Counted from the stretch's first letter, positions 52,826-62,704 are shown. The stretch is DNA of 63,517 bases from Terriglobia bacterium (GCA_020073615.1 JAIQEX010000021.1:1-63517); one strand, 5' to 3'. The notes: generated from the letters alone by a model not told the origin. Numbers and translations are program-made.

Positions 52826-53323
52826 TTACAGCTTCGGTAATCCTAGTCGCGCCAGGCTGGCTTGAAGGAGCCCAATGTCAAATCGCATCCCTTGCCGCAG
52901 CAGGTCTGTGTACGTCTGGCGAATGTCTGGAACGAAGCCTCTCCGGGCCGCGGCCTCAAGCACTCCCAAACAGCCAGTGATCGCCAGGCCCGCCGATCGC
53001 GCGATGCGACGCGCCTTTCCTTCATCCAAAAGGACCAGGTCGGCTGGGAGACTCTTGGCCAAAAGGATGGTGCCGCGCTCGCCCGCGCCAAGGCCCCGGC
53101 ATGCCTGCTCCAACAACGGATCCGTGTGCGACCGTTGCGGTGCAACCTCGATCCAGACGGCGTTCCGCACTTCCTCGGCGCCGGGGAGGCCACGCCCCTC
53201 CACGGTCACTTCCTGGTGGACTTCGGCGGGGAGCAGAATGCGCCCGTAGAATGACGCAAGAATGTCGAGTCGACCAATCCGGGAGAGGGCAATGAGCGGG
53301 GAAGAATTAGAAACGACAATCAC
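52826..53323 (-). CDS. DUF3368 PIN-like toxin
   Basis: The product has 165 residues. Motifs are VVSNSSPLIALSRIGRLDIL, LLPAEVHQEVTVEGRG, GLGAGERGTILLAKSLPADL and VLLDEGKARRIARSAGLAIT, then GCLGVLEAAARRGFV, the DUF3368 pattern. The acidic residues expected of a PIN-like nuclease are present. It starts inside the antitoxin stop (ATGA, 53320-53323) and is the downstream gene of the pair, as usual for UPF0175/DUF3368 modules. Confidence 0.87.
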   Translation of the reverse strand: MIVVSNSSPLIALSRIGRLDILASFYGRILLPAEVHQEVTVEGRGLPGAEEVRNAVWIEVAPQRSHTDPLLEQACRGLGAGERGTILLAKSLPADLVLLDEGKARRIARSAGLAITGCLGVLEAAARRGFVPDIRQTYTDLLRQGMRFDIGLLQASLARLGLPKL

Positions 53324-53583
53324 AAGCCGAGCCGTGCCAACGTTCGGCGATCCTCCTCCAGATCGTCGGCTCCATAATGGAACGGGACGTTGTGGCGGCC
53401 GGCAAATTCCATGAAATGCTCAATTGGTAAGTGGCAGAGTTCGGCGGCACGACCCACCGAGACCTTGTTTTCCCGGTAAAGCTCCAATGCGAGCAGCCGG
53501 GCAGCCTCCGCCGAGAGGTTCTCGGCGTCCAGACCCGCTGCCGCGACCAGTTCCGCCGGAATTTCCACTCTCACAGTGTGCAT
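53320..53583 (-). CDS. UPF0175 family antitoxin
   Basis: The product has 87 residues. The N-terminal strand MHTVRVEIPAELVAAAG and the helices SAEAARLLALELYRENKVSV, GRAAELCHLPIEHFMEFA and HNVPFHYGADDLEEDRRTL are those of UPF0175 antitoxins. ATG 53583 gives the family start. The frame continues upstream to 53739 through a fragment that does not belong to this family (see 53640-53691). Confidence 0.87.
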   Translation of the reverse strand: MHTVRVEIPAELVAAAGLDAENLSAEAARLLALELYRENKVSVGRAAELCHLPIEHFMEFAGRHNVPFHYGADDLEEDRRTLARLGL

Positions 53584-53639
53584 GTTCTCAAGGTACCGCA
53601 GGATGACGCAAAATACGCTGCTTCCGGCTTCAGCCTGCG

Positions 53640-53691
53640 CCGCGAGATTTCCCGTTTCCACGGGAATGGACACCTTGAGCATCATGCGCAT
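53640..53691 (-). other. Fragment of an unrelated gene in frame with the antitoxin
   Basis: MRMMLKVSIPVETGN is the characteristic N-terminus of a small conserved family (usually continuing with a DUF3303-like Glu/Ala-rich core) that I remember from Acidobacteria. Here only the first 15-17 residues survive before the sequence changes and runs into the antitoxin. It looks like a recombination scar. The similarity is short. Confidence 0.35.
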
Positions 53692-53828
53692 GTTCCGCCC
53701 CTCCTGGGGCTCTCGATTATATGCTGCCGGGCCAGACACCGTCTTCCGGTCCTCATCGTCCTGGCACCGTTTCCCTCCGTGTACCGTCTTTTCCTGCCCG
53801 GAATCCCAAATTTTACGGATGTGAGGAA

Positions 53829-53857
53829 ATTTACAAATTATTTACAATTTGTTGACA
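53829..53857 (+). promoter_or_regulatory. AT-rich regulatory region upstream of the copper operon
   Basis: In otherwise GC-rich DNA, 53811-53860 is AT-rich. It contains ATTTACAA twice (53829 and 53840, 11 bases apart) and an inverted repeat ACAAATT (53833-53839) / AATTTGT (53846-53852). TTGACA (53852-53857) resembles a -35 box but no -10 box follows at a good distance. A metal- or BlaI/CopY-type regulator site is a possibility, not shown. Confidence 0.4.
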
Positions 53858-53951
53858 TAGGGCGGTGGCGCGAGGGAGACACAGCCGGAGTTTCGTCCGG
53901 TGTGCATCTCCCCGATGAACCGGCCAGCCCTTTCGCAAGGAGGAACGAGGA

Positions 53952-55619
53952 ATGAACAGACGAGGATTCATTAAAGCCGGTCTGGCAGCGGGGGCGGCAG
54001 GTTTGTTGGGCCCGGCACGGCTCGCGCGGGCACAGACGGGAGATAGTCTCACCAGATATCTCGACCACCTGCCCGTGCCCCCGGTGCTGCGGCCCGGTCA
54101 TGGCACCAATAGGGTTGTGATGACCGAGTTCCGTCAGCAGTTGCACTCCCAGATGCCCCCAACCAAGCTTTGGGGATACAACGGGATCTACCCGGGGCCG
54201 ACCATCGAAGTCCGGGCTGGCCAGTCGGTCGACTTCCAGTGGGAGAGCAATCTGCCGCTGAATCATTTGCTGCAATCGGCGGTGGATCACGAGCTTCACG
54301 GGGCCAACATGGGAGCTCCCGAAGTTCGCAACGTCGTGCACCTGCACGGCGCCAGGGTTTTGCCCCACAGCGACGGGTTCCCCGAGGCGTGGTTCACTCC
54401 CGGCTTTAAGCACACCGGTCCCGCGTTCGACGGCAAACTGTATACCTATACCAACGGGCAGCCCGCCACGTCGCTCTGGTATCACGATCACGCCCTCGGC
54501 ATCACACGGCTCAACGTGCTGACCGGCTTGGCCGGGTTCTACCTGATTCGCGACGATCAGGAAGACTCGCTGAACCTTCCCGACGGAGACTATGAGATTC
54601 CGCTGCTGATCCAGGACCGCCTGTTCAACGGCGATGGCTCCCTGCTCTACCCCATCGTGACCGACGGCACGCAGGAAGTCTGGATACCGGAGTTCTTCGG
54701 CGACACGGTCCTGGTGAACGGCAAGGTTTGGCCGCACCTGGATGTGGAGCCGCGCAAGTACCGCTTCCGCATGCTCAACGGCTCCAACGCCCGTTTCTAC
54801 CACATGACCCTGGTGGAATCCACGAAGTCGGGCCAACTGCTGGGCAACAAGCCCGCTCCCGTGTTTAATCAGATCGGCACCGATGGCGGCCTGTTGCCCG
54901 CGCCGGTGAAGCTGACCGAGCTGTTGATGGCCCCGGCGGAACGGTTCGACATCGTCATCGACTTCTCCGATCAGGATGGCAAAAACTTCGTCCTGACCAA
55001 CGACGGTCCGGCGCCCTTCCCCGGAGGCGGCGAGGTGGTGCCCACCGAAGTGATGCAGTTCCGCGTATCGAAGCGGCTCTCCGGCCGGGACACCAGCTCC
55101 GTGCCGAAGGTGCTGAATCCGCTGCAACTGCTCTCCCGGCACGACGCCGTTCAAACGCGCGACCTGGAGCTTAGCGAGTTGGATCGGGACAGCGACGGTT
55201 TTCCGATTGTCGGACTGTTGGATGGCCTGCGTTGGGGCGATGGCGTCACCGAGACCCCGAAAGCAGGCACGACCGAAGTCTGGAACCTGGTCAATACCAC
55301 GGGAGATGCCCACCCCATCCACGTGCACCTGGTGGAGTTCCAGGTGCTCGAGCGCCAGCCCTTCAGCCAGGACTTCTGGGATGCGCATCGCAAGATTCAA
55401 TATACTGGCCCGCCGCAAGCGCCCGCGTCCAACGAGAGGCCGGCACGCAAGGACACGGTCATCTCGTATCCCGGCCTGGTCACCAAGATCATCGCCAAAT
55501 TCGACTTGCCGCAGGGCACGCACGCCTCGCCCGGGCAGCGGTTCCACTACGTGTGGCACTGCCACATTCTCGAGCACGAAGACAACGAGATGATGCGGCC
55601 CATGGACGTCATCGCTTAG
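53952..55619 (+). CDS. Tat-exported multicopper oxidase (CotA/bilirubin oxidase-like)
   Basis: The product has 555 residues. The Tat signal is MNRRGFIKAGLAAGAAGLLG. Copper ligands: VVHLHGARV (T2/T3), LWYHDHALG (T3), HPIHVHLVEF and WHCHILEHEDNEMM (T1 and T3; the axial ligand is Met). Three cupredoxin domains are evident. The order, together with CusB- and CusA-like genes downstream, points to copper resistance by oxidation of Cu(I), as for CueO, although the sequence is closer to CotA-type oxidases. AAGGAGG upstream (53937-53943) supports the start. Confidence 0.92.
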   Translation: MNRRGFIKAGLAAGAAGLLGPARLARAQTGDSLTRYLDHLPVPPVLRPGHGTNRVVMTEFRQQLHSQMPPTKLWGYNGIYPGPTIEVRAGQSVDFQWESNLPLNHLLQSAVDHELHGANMGAPEVRNVVHLHGARVLPHSDGFPEAWFTPGFKHTGPAFDGKLYTYTNGQPATSLWYHDHALGITRLNVLTGLAGFYLIRDDQEDSLNLPDGDYEIPLLIQDRLFNGDGSLLYPIVTDGTQEVWIPEFFGDTVLVNGKVWPHLDVEPRKYRFRMLNGSNARFYHMTLVESTKSGQLLGNKPAPVFNQIGTDGGLLPAPVKLTELLMAPAERFDIVIDFSDQDGKNFVLTNDGPAPFPGGGEVVPTEVMQFRVSKRLSGRDTSSVPKVLNPLQLLSRHDAVQTRDLELSELDRDSDGFPIVGLLDGLRWGDGVTETPKAGTTEVWNLVNTTGDAHPIHVHLVEFQVLERQPFSQDFWDAHRKIQYTGPPQAPASNERPARKDTVISYPGLVTKIIAKFDLPQGTHASPGQRFHYVWHCHILEHEDNEMMRPMDVIA

Positions 55620-55698
55620 CAGAGACGCGCAGGCGCGGCGCGCGGGCGCTTAACCCCGCCCCGCGCCTGCTTCGCATTTCGCCAAGGGGGAGGATCGG

Positions 55699-57135
55699 AT
55701 GAAGTACAAGCGCTTAGTCGCGATTCCGCTGTTGATGGCCGCCGCCTTCGGCTTGGGCCGGTGGTGGGACCGGCATGACAGCACCGGCGCGGCCACCGGT
55801 CCCCGCATCCTTTACTATCACGACCCCATGCATCCTTCCTACCGGTCCGATAAGCCCGGCATTGCGCCGGACTGCGGCATGGAACTGGTGCCCGTGTACG
55901 CCGAGGGCTCGGCTCCCGCGGAGAACAAACCGGCCGGACTCGCGCCGGGCGCCGTCAAAATCAGCCCGGAAAGGCAGCAGTTGATCGGCGTGCGGCTGGC
56001 CGCGGTGGAGCGCGCGCCGGGCACAGACACGCTCCGCGCCACTGGCAGGGTGGTTCCCGACGAGGCGCGAGTTTACCGCATGAACGCCAAGGTGGATGGC
56101 TGGGTGCGCAAGGTCTACCCGGAAACCACCGGCAGTTTTGTGAAGAAGGGCCAGCCGCTGCTCTCCGTATCCTCCCGCGAATTTCAGAACGCCCAGGTGG
56201 GCTTCCTGTTCGCCATCAATCAACTGGCGCATTTTGACAAAGGAACCGAGCCCGATGCCGGCGTCAAGCTGGCGGCCCGCGAGGCCCGCGCGGTCCTCAC
56301 CGGCATGGGCATGACGGAGGAGGAGATCGACCGCGTAGCCGACACCAAACTGATCCTGCAGAACATCAGCCTGGTGGCGCCCATTACCGGGTTCATCGCC
56401 ACGCGCGCCGTGTACTTCGACCAGCGCTTCGATAAAGGCGCCGATTTCTACACCATCGTGGACCTCAGCCACGTCTGGATTCTGGCGGATGTCTACGAGC
56501 AGGAGGCGCGCTACCTCACTCCCGGCGCTACCGCCCGCATTTCCCTGCCCCATGACCCGGGCACGGCATTCCAGGCGCGGGTGGCCGCCACCCTGCCGCA
56601 AGTGGATCCGGTTTCCCGGACTCTCAAGGTGCGCCTGGAAGTGGACAATCCGCATTTCGATCTGAAGCCCGACATGTACGTCGACGTGCGCTTCGCCATG
56701 CACACACCGCCCGCGATCATGGTGCCGGCCGATGCCATTATCGATTCCGGACTCGCCCGGACCGTGTTCGTGGATCGCGGGGAGGGCTACTTCGAGCCGC
56801 GCGAAGTGGAGACCGGCGCGCGCTTCGGCGACCGCGTCGCGATTGTGCGCGGCCTTGCCGAGGGCGAGCGCATCGTGGTATCCGGCACCTTCCTGATCGA
56901 TTCCGAAAGCCGCCTGAAGACCGCCGCGGCCTCGGGCGAACGGCCGCGCGCCGTCACCGATCCGGTCTGCGGCATGACCATCGCCGGCGGCGTGTCGCAA
57001 CACCACGCCGAGCACGCCGGCAGGACTTTCCAGTTCTGCTCCGAGAAGTGCCTCCGCCAGTTCCAATCCAATCCCGCGCATTATGCCGGGCCGCCCACCG
57101 GGTCTGGGCCGGCCGGCACACCGGGGTCGGAATGA
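55699..57135 (+). CDS. CusB-like RND adaptor with heavy-metal-binding and C-terminal YHS domains
   Basis: The product has 478 residues. An N-terminal anchor (LVAIPLLMAAAFGLGRWW) is followed by the heavy-metal-binding domain (about 38-68: YHDPMHPSYRSDKPGI and APDCGMELVPVY, with His/Met/Cys ligands). The membrane-fusion core (barrel-sandwich, hairpin and beta-barrel, 85-410) has RATGRVVPDEARVYRMNAKV and VPADAIIDSGLARTVFVD. A YHS domain closes the protein (about 420-465: VTDPVCGMTIAGG, TFQFCSEKCLRQFQSNPAHY). YHS at the C-terminus of an adaptor is less common than the HMBD. The TGA overlaps the pump ATG (ATGA). Confidence 0.92.
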   Translation: MKYKRLVAIPLLMAAAFGLGRWWDRHDSTGAATGPRILYYHDPMHPSYRSDKPGIAPDCGMELVPVYAEGSAPAENKPAGLAPGAVKISPERQQLIGVRLAAVERAPGTDTLRATGRVVPDEARVYRMNAKVDGWVRKVYPETTGSFVKKGQPLLSVSSREFQNAQVGFLFAINQLAHFDKGTEPDAGVKLAAREARAVLTGMGMTEEEIDRVADTKLILQNISLVAPITGFIATRAVYFDQRFDKGADFYTIVDLSHVWILADVYEQEARYLTPGATARISLPHDPGTAFQARVAATLPQVDPVSRTLKVRLEVDNPHFDLKPDMYVDVRFAMHTPPAIMVPADAIIDSGLARTVFVDRGEGYFEPREVETGARFGDRVAIVRGLAEGERIVVSGTFLIDSESRLKTAAASGERPRAVTDPVCGMTIAGGVSQHHAEHAGRTFQFCSEKCLRQFQSNPAHYAGPPTGSGPAGTPGSE

Positions 57136-60100
57136 TCGGCCGGATCATCGAGTTCTCGGCGCGCAATCGCGTCCTGGTCTTCGCTTTCACCGCGGCCGTC
57201 TGCCTGGGCGGGTGGTGGAGCATGCGCCACGTGCCGCTCGACGCCATCCCCGACCTCAGCGACACGCAGGTGATCGTCTACTCGCGCTGGGACCGCAGCC
57301 CCAACGTGGTGGAAGACCAGGTCACCTATCCCATCGTCAGTGCGCTGGTGGGCGCTCCCCATGTGAAGGCCGTGCGCGGGTACTCCGATTTCGGATACTC
57401 CTACGTGTACACCGTGTTCGAAGACGGCACCGACCTGTATTGGGCGCGGTCGCGCACCTTCGAGTATCTTTCCAGCGTGCTGCCGAACCTGCCGCCGGGA
57501 GTCAAGACTACGCTGGGGCCCGATGCCACCGGCCTCGGCTGGATTTTTCAATATGTCCTGGTGGACACCTCCGGAAAGCATAGCTTGGCCGATCTGAAAT
57601 CCCAGCAGGACTGGTTTCTGCGTTATCACCTGAAGTCCGTTCCCGGGGTGGCGGAAGTCGCCGCAGTTGGCGGGTTCGGACGCGAGTATCAGGTGAACGT
57701 GGACCCGAACCGCCTCCAAGCCTATGGCATAGGCATCAACCGCGTCGTGGAGGCGGTTCGGGGCGGTAACGACGATGCCGGCGGGCGCCTCCTGGAATTC
57801 GGCGGCGCCGAGTACATGGTGCGCGCGCTGGGCTATGCGCGCTCCGCTGCCGATATCGAGAACACCGTGCTGGTGGCCAGCGAAGGCGGTACGCCCATAC
57901 TCGTCAAGGACGTCGGGCAGGTGGTTCCCGGCCCGGATCTGCGCCGCGGGGTGACCGACCTGGACGGCGCCGGCGATGCCGTGTCCGGCATCGTGGTCAT
58001 GCGCCAAGGCGAGAACGCCATGGACGTGATCCGCCGCGTGAAGGCGCGCCTGGCCGAGATCGCCCCCGCCCTTCCCGCCGGTATGAAGGTCGTCCCCATC
58101 TATGACCGCTCCGAGTTGATCCAGCGCGCCACCGACAATCTGCGCGCCACCATCATCGAAGTCATTCTCACGGTGGTGCTCGTGATTCTGATCTTCCTGT
58201 GGCATTTCCCCAGCGTGCTCATCCCCGCGATCACCATTCCGGTGGCGGTTCTGGTGGCCTTCATTCCGTTCCGCGCGATGGGTCTCACCGCCAATATCAT
58301 GTCGCTGGGCGGCATCGCCATCGCCATCGGCGCGCTGGTGGACGCGGCCATCGTGGTGGTGGAGCAGACGCACAAGAAGCTGGAGGAGTGGGAAAAGCAG
58401 GGGCGGCACGGCGACTACAGCGAGGTTGTTTTAGGGGCCGTCAAAGAGGTCGCCGGGCCCAGTTTCTTCGCGCTCCTAGTAATCGCCGCGTCGTTCCTGC
58501 CGGTGCTCGCCCTGGAGGCGCAGGAAGGCCGTCTGTTCAAGCCGCTGGCTTATACCAAGACGCTGTCGATGATCGTCGCCGCCATACTGGCCATTACGCT
58601 CGACCCCGCGCTGCGGCTGACGTTGACTCACTTCCGCGTTTTTGCTTTTCGTCCCCGCTGGCTGGCCCGCGCCGCCACCTCCCTCCTCGCGGGCAAGATC
58701 CATAACGAGGACCGGCACCCCATCAGCCGCGTCCTGATCCGCGTCTACGAGCCGGCAGTCTCGTGGTCGCTCCGCCACAAGCGCATCGTGTTCGGCGCGG
58801 CGGCGGTGCTGCTGCTGGCCACGGTTCCTCTGTACTGGAAACTCGGCACCGAGTTCATGCCGCCGCTCGACGAAGGCGCCATCCTCTATATGCCCTCGGC
58901 CATGCCCGGCATTTCGATCGGTGAAGCGCAGAAAGTGCTGCAGGTGACCGACCGGATTCTCAAGCGCTTCCCCGAGGTCGATCGCGTGCTGGGCAAGGCG
59001 GGGCGCGCGGAAACCGCCACCGACCCGGCGCCGCTTTCCATGCTCGAAACCGTGATCACGCTCAAGCCGCAAGCCGCGTGGCCCCGGATTCCAACCTGGT
59101 ACTCCTCGTGGTCGCCGGAATGGCTGAAGCCGGTGTTCCGGCACCTCACGCCCGACCACATCTCCCAGGAACAGTTGGTCGCGCAGATGAACGAGGCCTT
59201 GCAGATTCCCGGCCTGACCAATGCCTGGACCATGCCGGTGAAAGGGCGCATCGACATGCTCACCACCGGCGTGCGCACGCCCGTGGGCATCAAGGTATAC
59301 GGGGCCGACCCGGCCGCCATCGACGAGATCGGAACGCGCATCGAGGCGGTGCTGCCTTCGGTCCGCGGCACGCGCAGCGTCTTTTCCGAGCGCCCGGGCG
59401 AAGGGCATTATCTCGATATCGCCTGGCGCCGCGACCAGCTTGCGCGCTACGGCCTGGGCATCGACCAGGCGCAGGCGGTAGTCGCCAGCGCCATCGGCGG
59501 CGAGAGCGTCACCACCACCATCGAGGGCCGCGAGCGGTATCCGGTGAGCGTGCGCTACATGCGCGATTACCGCAGCGATCCGGGAGCCATCGCGCGCGTG
59601 GTGGTCCCCGTGGGCGAGGGCAAGAAACAGGTGCCGCTCGGGGAGCTGGCCACCGTGAAATTGACCCGCGGCCCCTCCATGCTGCGCGACGAGGATGGCC
59701 TGCTCACCGGCTACGTGTACGTGGACGTGGTGGGCCGCGACCTGGGCGGCTACGTCGCCGAGGCGCGCCGCACCCTGGCGCAGAAACTCACTCTCCCGGC
59801 GGGTTACTCGCTGCGCTGGACGGGACAGTACGAAGCGATGGAGCGTGTCCGCGAGCGGCTGGGCATGGTGGTGCCGGTGACCGGATGCCTGATCCTGCTG
59901 CTGCTCTACCTCAACACGCGCTCCATCGTGAAGACGCTGATCGTTCTTCTGGCGGTGCCGTTTTCCGCCATCGGAGCGTTCTGGTTCGTCTACCTGCTGG
60001 GCTACAACCTGAGCGTGGCGGTGTGGATCGGCCTGATCGCGCTGCTGGGGGTGGACGCCGAAACCGGCGTGTTCATGCTGCTGTATCTCGATCTGGCCTA

Positions 60101-60428
60101 CAAGCGGGCGCGCGAGGAAGGCCGCCTGCGCAGCCGCGCCGATCTGCACCGCGCCGTGCTGGCCGGCGCCGCCCGGCGCATCCGCCCGAAGTTCATGACC
60201 GCGGCCACCATGTTCCTGGGGTTGGTCCCCATCCTATGGGCCACGGGCACGGGCGCCGACGTGATGAAGCGCATCGCCGCCCCCATGGTGGGCGGCATCT
60301 TCACCTCGTTCCTGCTGGAGCTGATCGTCTACCCCGCGGTCTACGAAGTGTGGAAGTGGCACTTCGAGATGAAGAAGCGCCGGGACGTGGCGCTGGGGAC
60401 GGAGCGGGAGTTGCAGGCAACGTTGTAG
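57132..60428 (+). CDS. CusA/CzcA-family heavy-metal RND efflux pump
   Basis: The product has 1098 residues, the family length. Twelve TM helices and two large periplasmic loops are predicted. The start MIGRIIEFSARNRVLVFAFT and the family blocks VPLDAIPDLSDTQVIVYSRW and AIAIGALVDAAIVVVEQTHK are diagnostic of HME-RND proteins. The last contains the conserved acidic proton-relay residues of TM4. The ATG overlaps the adaptor stop, so translation is coupled. Copper or silver is the probable substrate given the multicopper oxidase upstream; cobalt or zinc cannot be excluded. The expected outer-membrane channel gene is missing here. Confidence 0.95.
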   Translation: MIGRIIEFSARNRVLVFAFTAAVCLGGWWSMRHVPLDAIPDLSDTQVIVYSRWDRSPNVVEDQVTYPIVSALVGAPHVKAVRGYSDFGYSYVYTVFEDGTDLYWARSRTFEYLSSVLPNLPPGVKTTLGPDATGLGWIFQYVLVDTSGKHSLADLKSQQDWFLRYHLKSVPGVAEVAAVGGFGREYQVNVDPNRLQAYGIGINRVVEAVRGGNDDAGGRLLEFGGAEYMVRALGYARSAADIENTVLVASEGGTPILVKDVGQVVPGPDLRRGVTDLDGAGDAVSGIVVMRQGENAMDVIRRVKARLAEIAPALPAGMKVVPIYDRSELIQRATDNLRATIIEVILTVVLVILIFLWHFPSVLIPAITIPVAVLVAFIPFRAMGLTANIMSLGGIAIAIGALVDAAIVVVEQTHKKLEEWEKQGRHGDYSEVVLGAVKEVAGPSFFALLVIAASFLPVLALEAQEGRLFKPLAYTKTLSMIVAAILAITLDPALRLTLTHFRVFAFRPRWLARAATSLLAGKIHNEDRHPISRVLIRVYEPAVSWSLRHKRIVFGAAAVLLLATVPLYWKLGTEFMPPLDEGAILYMPSAMPGISIGEAQKVLQVTDRILKRFPEVDRVLGKAGRAETATDPAPLSMLETVITLKPQAAWPRIPTWYSSWSPEWLKPVFRHLTPDHISQEQLVAQMNEALQIPGLTNAWTMPVKGRIDMLTTGVRTPVGIKVYGADPAAIDEIGTRIEAVLPSVRGTRSVFSERPGEGHYLDIAWRRDQLARYGLGIDQAQAVVASAIGGESVTTTIEGRERYPVSVRYMRDYRSDPGAIARVVVPVGEGKKQVPLGELATVKLTRGPSMLRDEDGLLTGYVYVDVVGRDLGGYVAEARRTLAQKLTLPAGYSLRWTGQYEAMERVRERLGMVVPVTGCLILLLLYLNTRSIVKTLIVLLAVPFSAIGAFWFVYLLGYNLSVAVWIGLIALLGVDAETGVFMLLYLDLAYKRAREEGRLRSRADLHRAVLAGAARRIRPKFMTAATMFLGLVPILWATGTGADVMKRIAAPMVGGIFTSFLLELIVYPAVYEVWKWHFEMKKRRDVALGTERELQATL

Positions 60429-60551
60429 CTAATCGAATCGACTTTGCGCACGATGCCCGCTTGCCAGTCGCAGGAGCACTTACTCAGCGCGGCAGAAGAA
60501 GCAGGGCGCAACACTTGGCCGGCGTTCATATATGATATCGGAGTGGGACGT

Positions 60552-62621
60552 ATGATTGTCTCGCGGGCGTCCGGCGTGGTCATGTTGTTGTGCCTCGCAG
60601 GTGGCGCGGCCGCTCAGACCGCTCCAGACATTCCTGTCCGCTCGCTCGTGGGGGGACCGGTCATGGGCTCGGGACACGTGAAGGAACTTGCCTATTCTCC
60701 GGACGGACGATCGCTCGCCATTTTGACCACAATCGGATTCCGCGTATTAGACGCCGGGAGCGGCCGCGTGGTGAATTCTATTGCGCAACCGGCCACCGCG
60801 GTTCTGGAGCGATACGGCCGGTTTCCACTTTGGGTGAGGGAATTGTGCTGGTCTCCAGATGGAACGCGGATCGCGCGAGCATCCGGCGGCCTTGAGATCT
60901 GGGAGCCGATGGGCAAAGCTCCCGAGCGCATTTTTCCGCCCGAAGAACAGGATGAGGCATTCGGCGATCTGGCATGGTCACCCACGGGAAAGCAGATTGC
61001 GGCTCGCTCCGAACAAGGGATCGTGCTGCTCGACATCGCGTCGGGTGGCCGTCATCGGGTTCGCGCGCGGACCAATCGATACGGACTGACGTCCCACTCG
61101 GTTCAAGGCTTCTCCTGGGCGCCGGACGGCCGCCGGCTCGCCGTTGTTGCGGCTTCGGAAAACGGCTCGTCGGAGACAATTGAAATATGGGACTCTCAGC
61201 GGCTGGTGTTGGTGGGAGTGATACCGGTCGGGGGCGGGACCCGAAAGGACCGGGGTGTTGGCGGACGCGTTTCGGGCATCGAGGTTGTCGACGATTATCC
61301 CGCCGAATCCAAGGTGGAGTGGTCACCCGATGGCCACGTACTGGCATTGAGTTCCGGTCTCTCCGGCCTGTCGCTATGGGATGCGCAAACCGGGACGCTA
61401 CTGCGTCGTCCCAGGCAAGCTAGCGAGGTCATCTCGCTCTCCTGGTCGCGATCGGGCGAACTGCTCTATGTCGGAACGGACCAACAGATCCGCTTCCTCA
61501 GACGAGCGGACGGGGCACCGGAGTATGTGCTGAAAAACGAGACTGCCGACGAGCCCATACGATTGGGTGCAGTCGACGAGACAATAGTTTGCTCCGCAGT
61601 ATCGCCAGACGGGAACCATCTGGCAGCCTTTCTTGCCGGTTTCAACGACGCCGAAATCGTCTTGTGGCGTGGCAGGAAACGAACGCCTAACACGCGGATT
61701 CCATGGAATGAAGAGGTGCAGTTGGTGGCGTCGTCGCTGGACGGTCGCCGATCGGTTGTGTCTGTGAACGGAAAGTATGAACTCCGCGATGCGGAATCCG
61801 GCCGCCCGCTGGCGGTGCTTTCCCGCGCGCAGCACGTCTCCTGGTCGCCGGACAACGAAGTAATTGCGGCGTTCGATGGGATAGGACAGTGGGATCTGAT
61901 CCACGCGCTGGACGGCCGGCCGATTTCCTCGTTCAGAGCGTCGTTAATCTTGCACTGGTCGCCAAACGGAGAAATGGCCGCTGCGGAGGTGCTTGATGGC
62001 GTGAGGCTTGTGCGGGCTGCGGACGGAGAACTCGTTGATTCGAGCCAGGCTCCGCTCAGGCCGGGCCGTGCAAGTCGCGGGTATTTCCCGGTGTCCTGGT
62101 CGCCGAACGGCCCTGACATTCTGCTGGAGCGCACCGAAGAGCCGCCCTCGGCCTATCGCGAGTCCGTGGTGTTTTCGCTGGATGATTTGACCCTGAAACC
62201 GGCGCCGCCCGGCACTGGTCCGTTGTTTTGGGTCGGGCCGGAAGAACTGGTGCGCAGCTCGATTCCGCGCGACTCCAATCCTGTGCAGTCTCCTGACCGG
62301 CAGTTTGCGGCCGCAATTTATGAGGGTGTTAAGGGTACCAGAAGTTGGCGTTTTTGGCACCTGCGAACCGATCGGGTGCTGGCCGGAGCGAGTTCCGAAG
62401 GACCGCCATACACGAGCGCGGAGTTGGTCTGGTCGCCGGATTCCAAGCGTGTCGCCTACCGCGCGGGCACGGAAGTGGATGTCTGGGATGTAGCCGGCGG
62501 CCGGATTGTACAACGTTGGAACGCGCCTGGAGCCGTCACTCTGCAGGACCTTGCGTGGCGCGAGAAGTTGACCGTCGTCGGCGCCATGGCCGGAGCGGTG
62601 CGGGTGTGTCGCGAGCCGTAG
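60552..62621 (+). CDS. Secreted PD40/WD40-type beta-propeller protein
   Basis: The product has 689 residues with a signal peptide (ASGVVMLLCLAGGAAAQT). About twelve propeller motifs of the WSPDG type are spread over the protein (LAYSPDGRSL, LCWSPDGTRI, LAWSPTGKQI, FSWAPDGRRL, VEWSPDGHVL, VSWSPDNEVI, LHWSPNGEMA, VSWSPNGPDI, LVWSPDSKRV), enough for two propellers. No catalytic domain is attached, so it is probably a binding scaffold. ATG 60552 fits the signal peptide; a GTG at 60543 is possible. The 120 bases upstream contain no other gene. Confidence 0.75.
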   Translation: MIVSRASGVVMLLCLAGGAAAQTAPDIPVRSLVGGPVMGSGHVKELAYSPDGRSLAILTTIGFRVLDAGSGRVVNSIAQPATAVLERYGRFPLWVRELCWSPDGTRIARASGGLEIWEPMGKAPERIFPPEEQDEAFGDLAWSPTGKQIAARSEQGIVLLDIASGGRHRVRARTNRYGLTSHSVQGFSWAPDGRRLAVVAASENGSSETIEIWDSQRLVLVGVIPVGGGTRKDRGVGGRVSGIEVVDDYPAESKVEWSPDGHVLALSSGLSGLSLWDAQTGTLLRRPRQASEVISLSWSRSGELLYVGTDQQIRFLRRADGAPEYVLKNETADEPIRLGAVDETIVCSAVSPDGNHLAAFLAGFNDAEIVLWRGRKRTPNTRIPWNEEVQLVASSLDGRRSVVSVNGKYELRDAESGRPLAVLSRAQHVSWSPDNEVIAAFDGIGQWDLIHALDGRPISSFRASLILHWSPNGEMAAAEVLDGVRLVRAADGELVDSSQAPLRPGRASRGYFPVSWSPNGPDILLERTEEPPSAYRESVVFSLDDLTLKPAPPGTGPLFWVGPEELVRSSIPRDSNPVQSPDRQFAAAIYEGVKGTRSWRFWHLRTDRVLAGASSEGPPYTSAELVWSPDSKRVAYRAGTEVDVWDVAGGRIVQRWNAPGAVTLQDLAWREKLTVVGAMAGAVRVCREP

Positions 62622-62704
62622 CGTGCGATACACACGCTCGTAGCTGTGCATCGAGAACGTCCCCGACAAGCGGCTGCGCGGCCAGGCACCGCCGGTGAAG
62701 CGGA

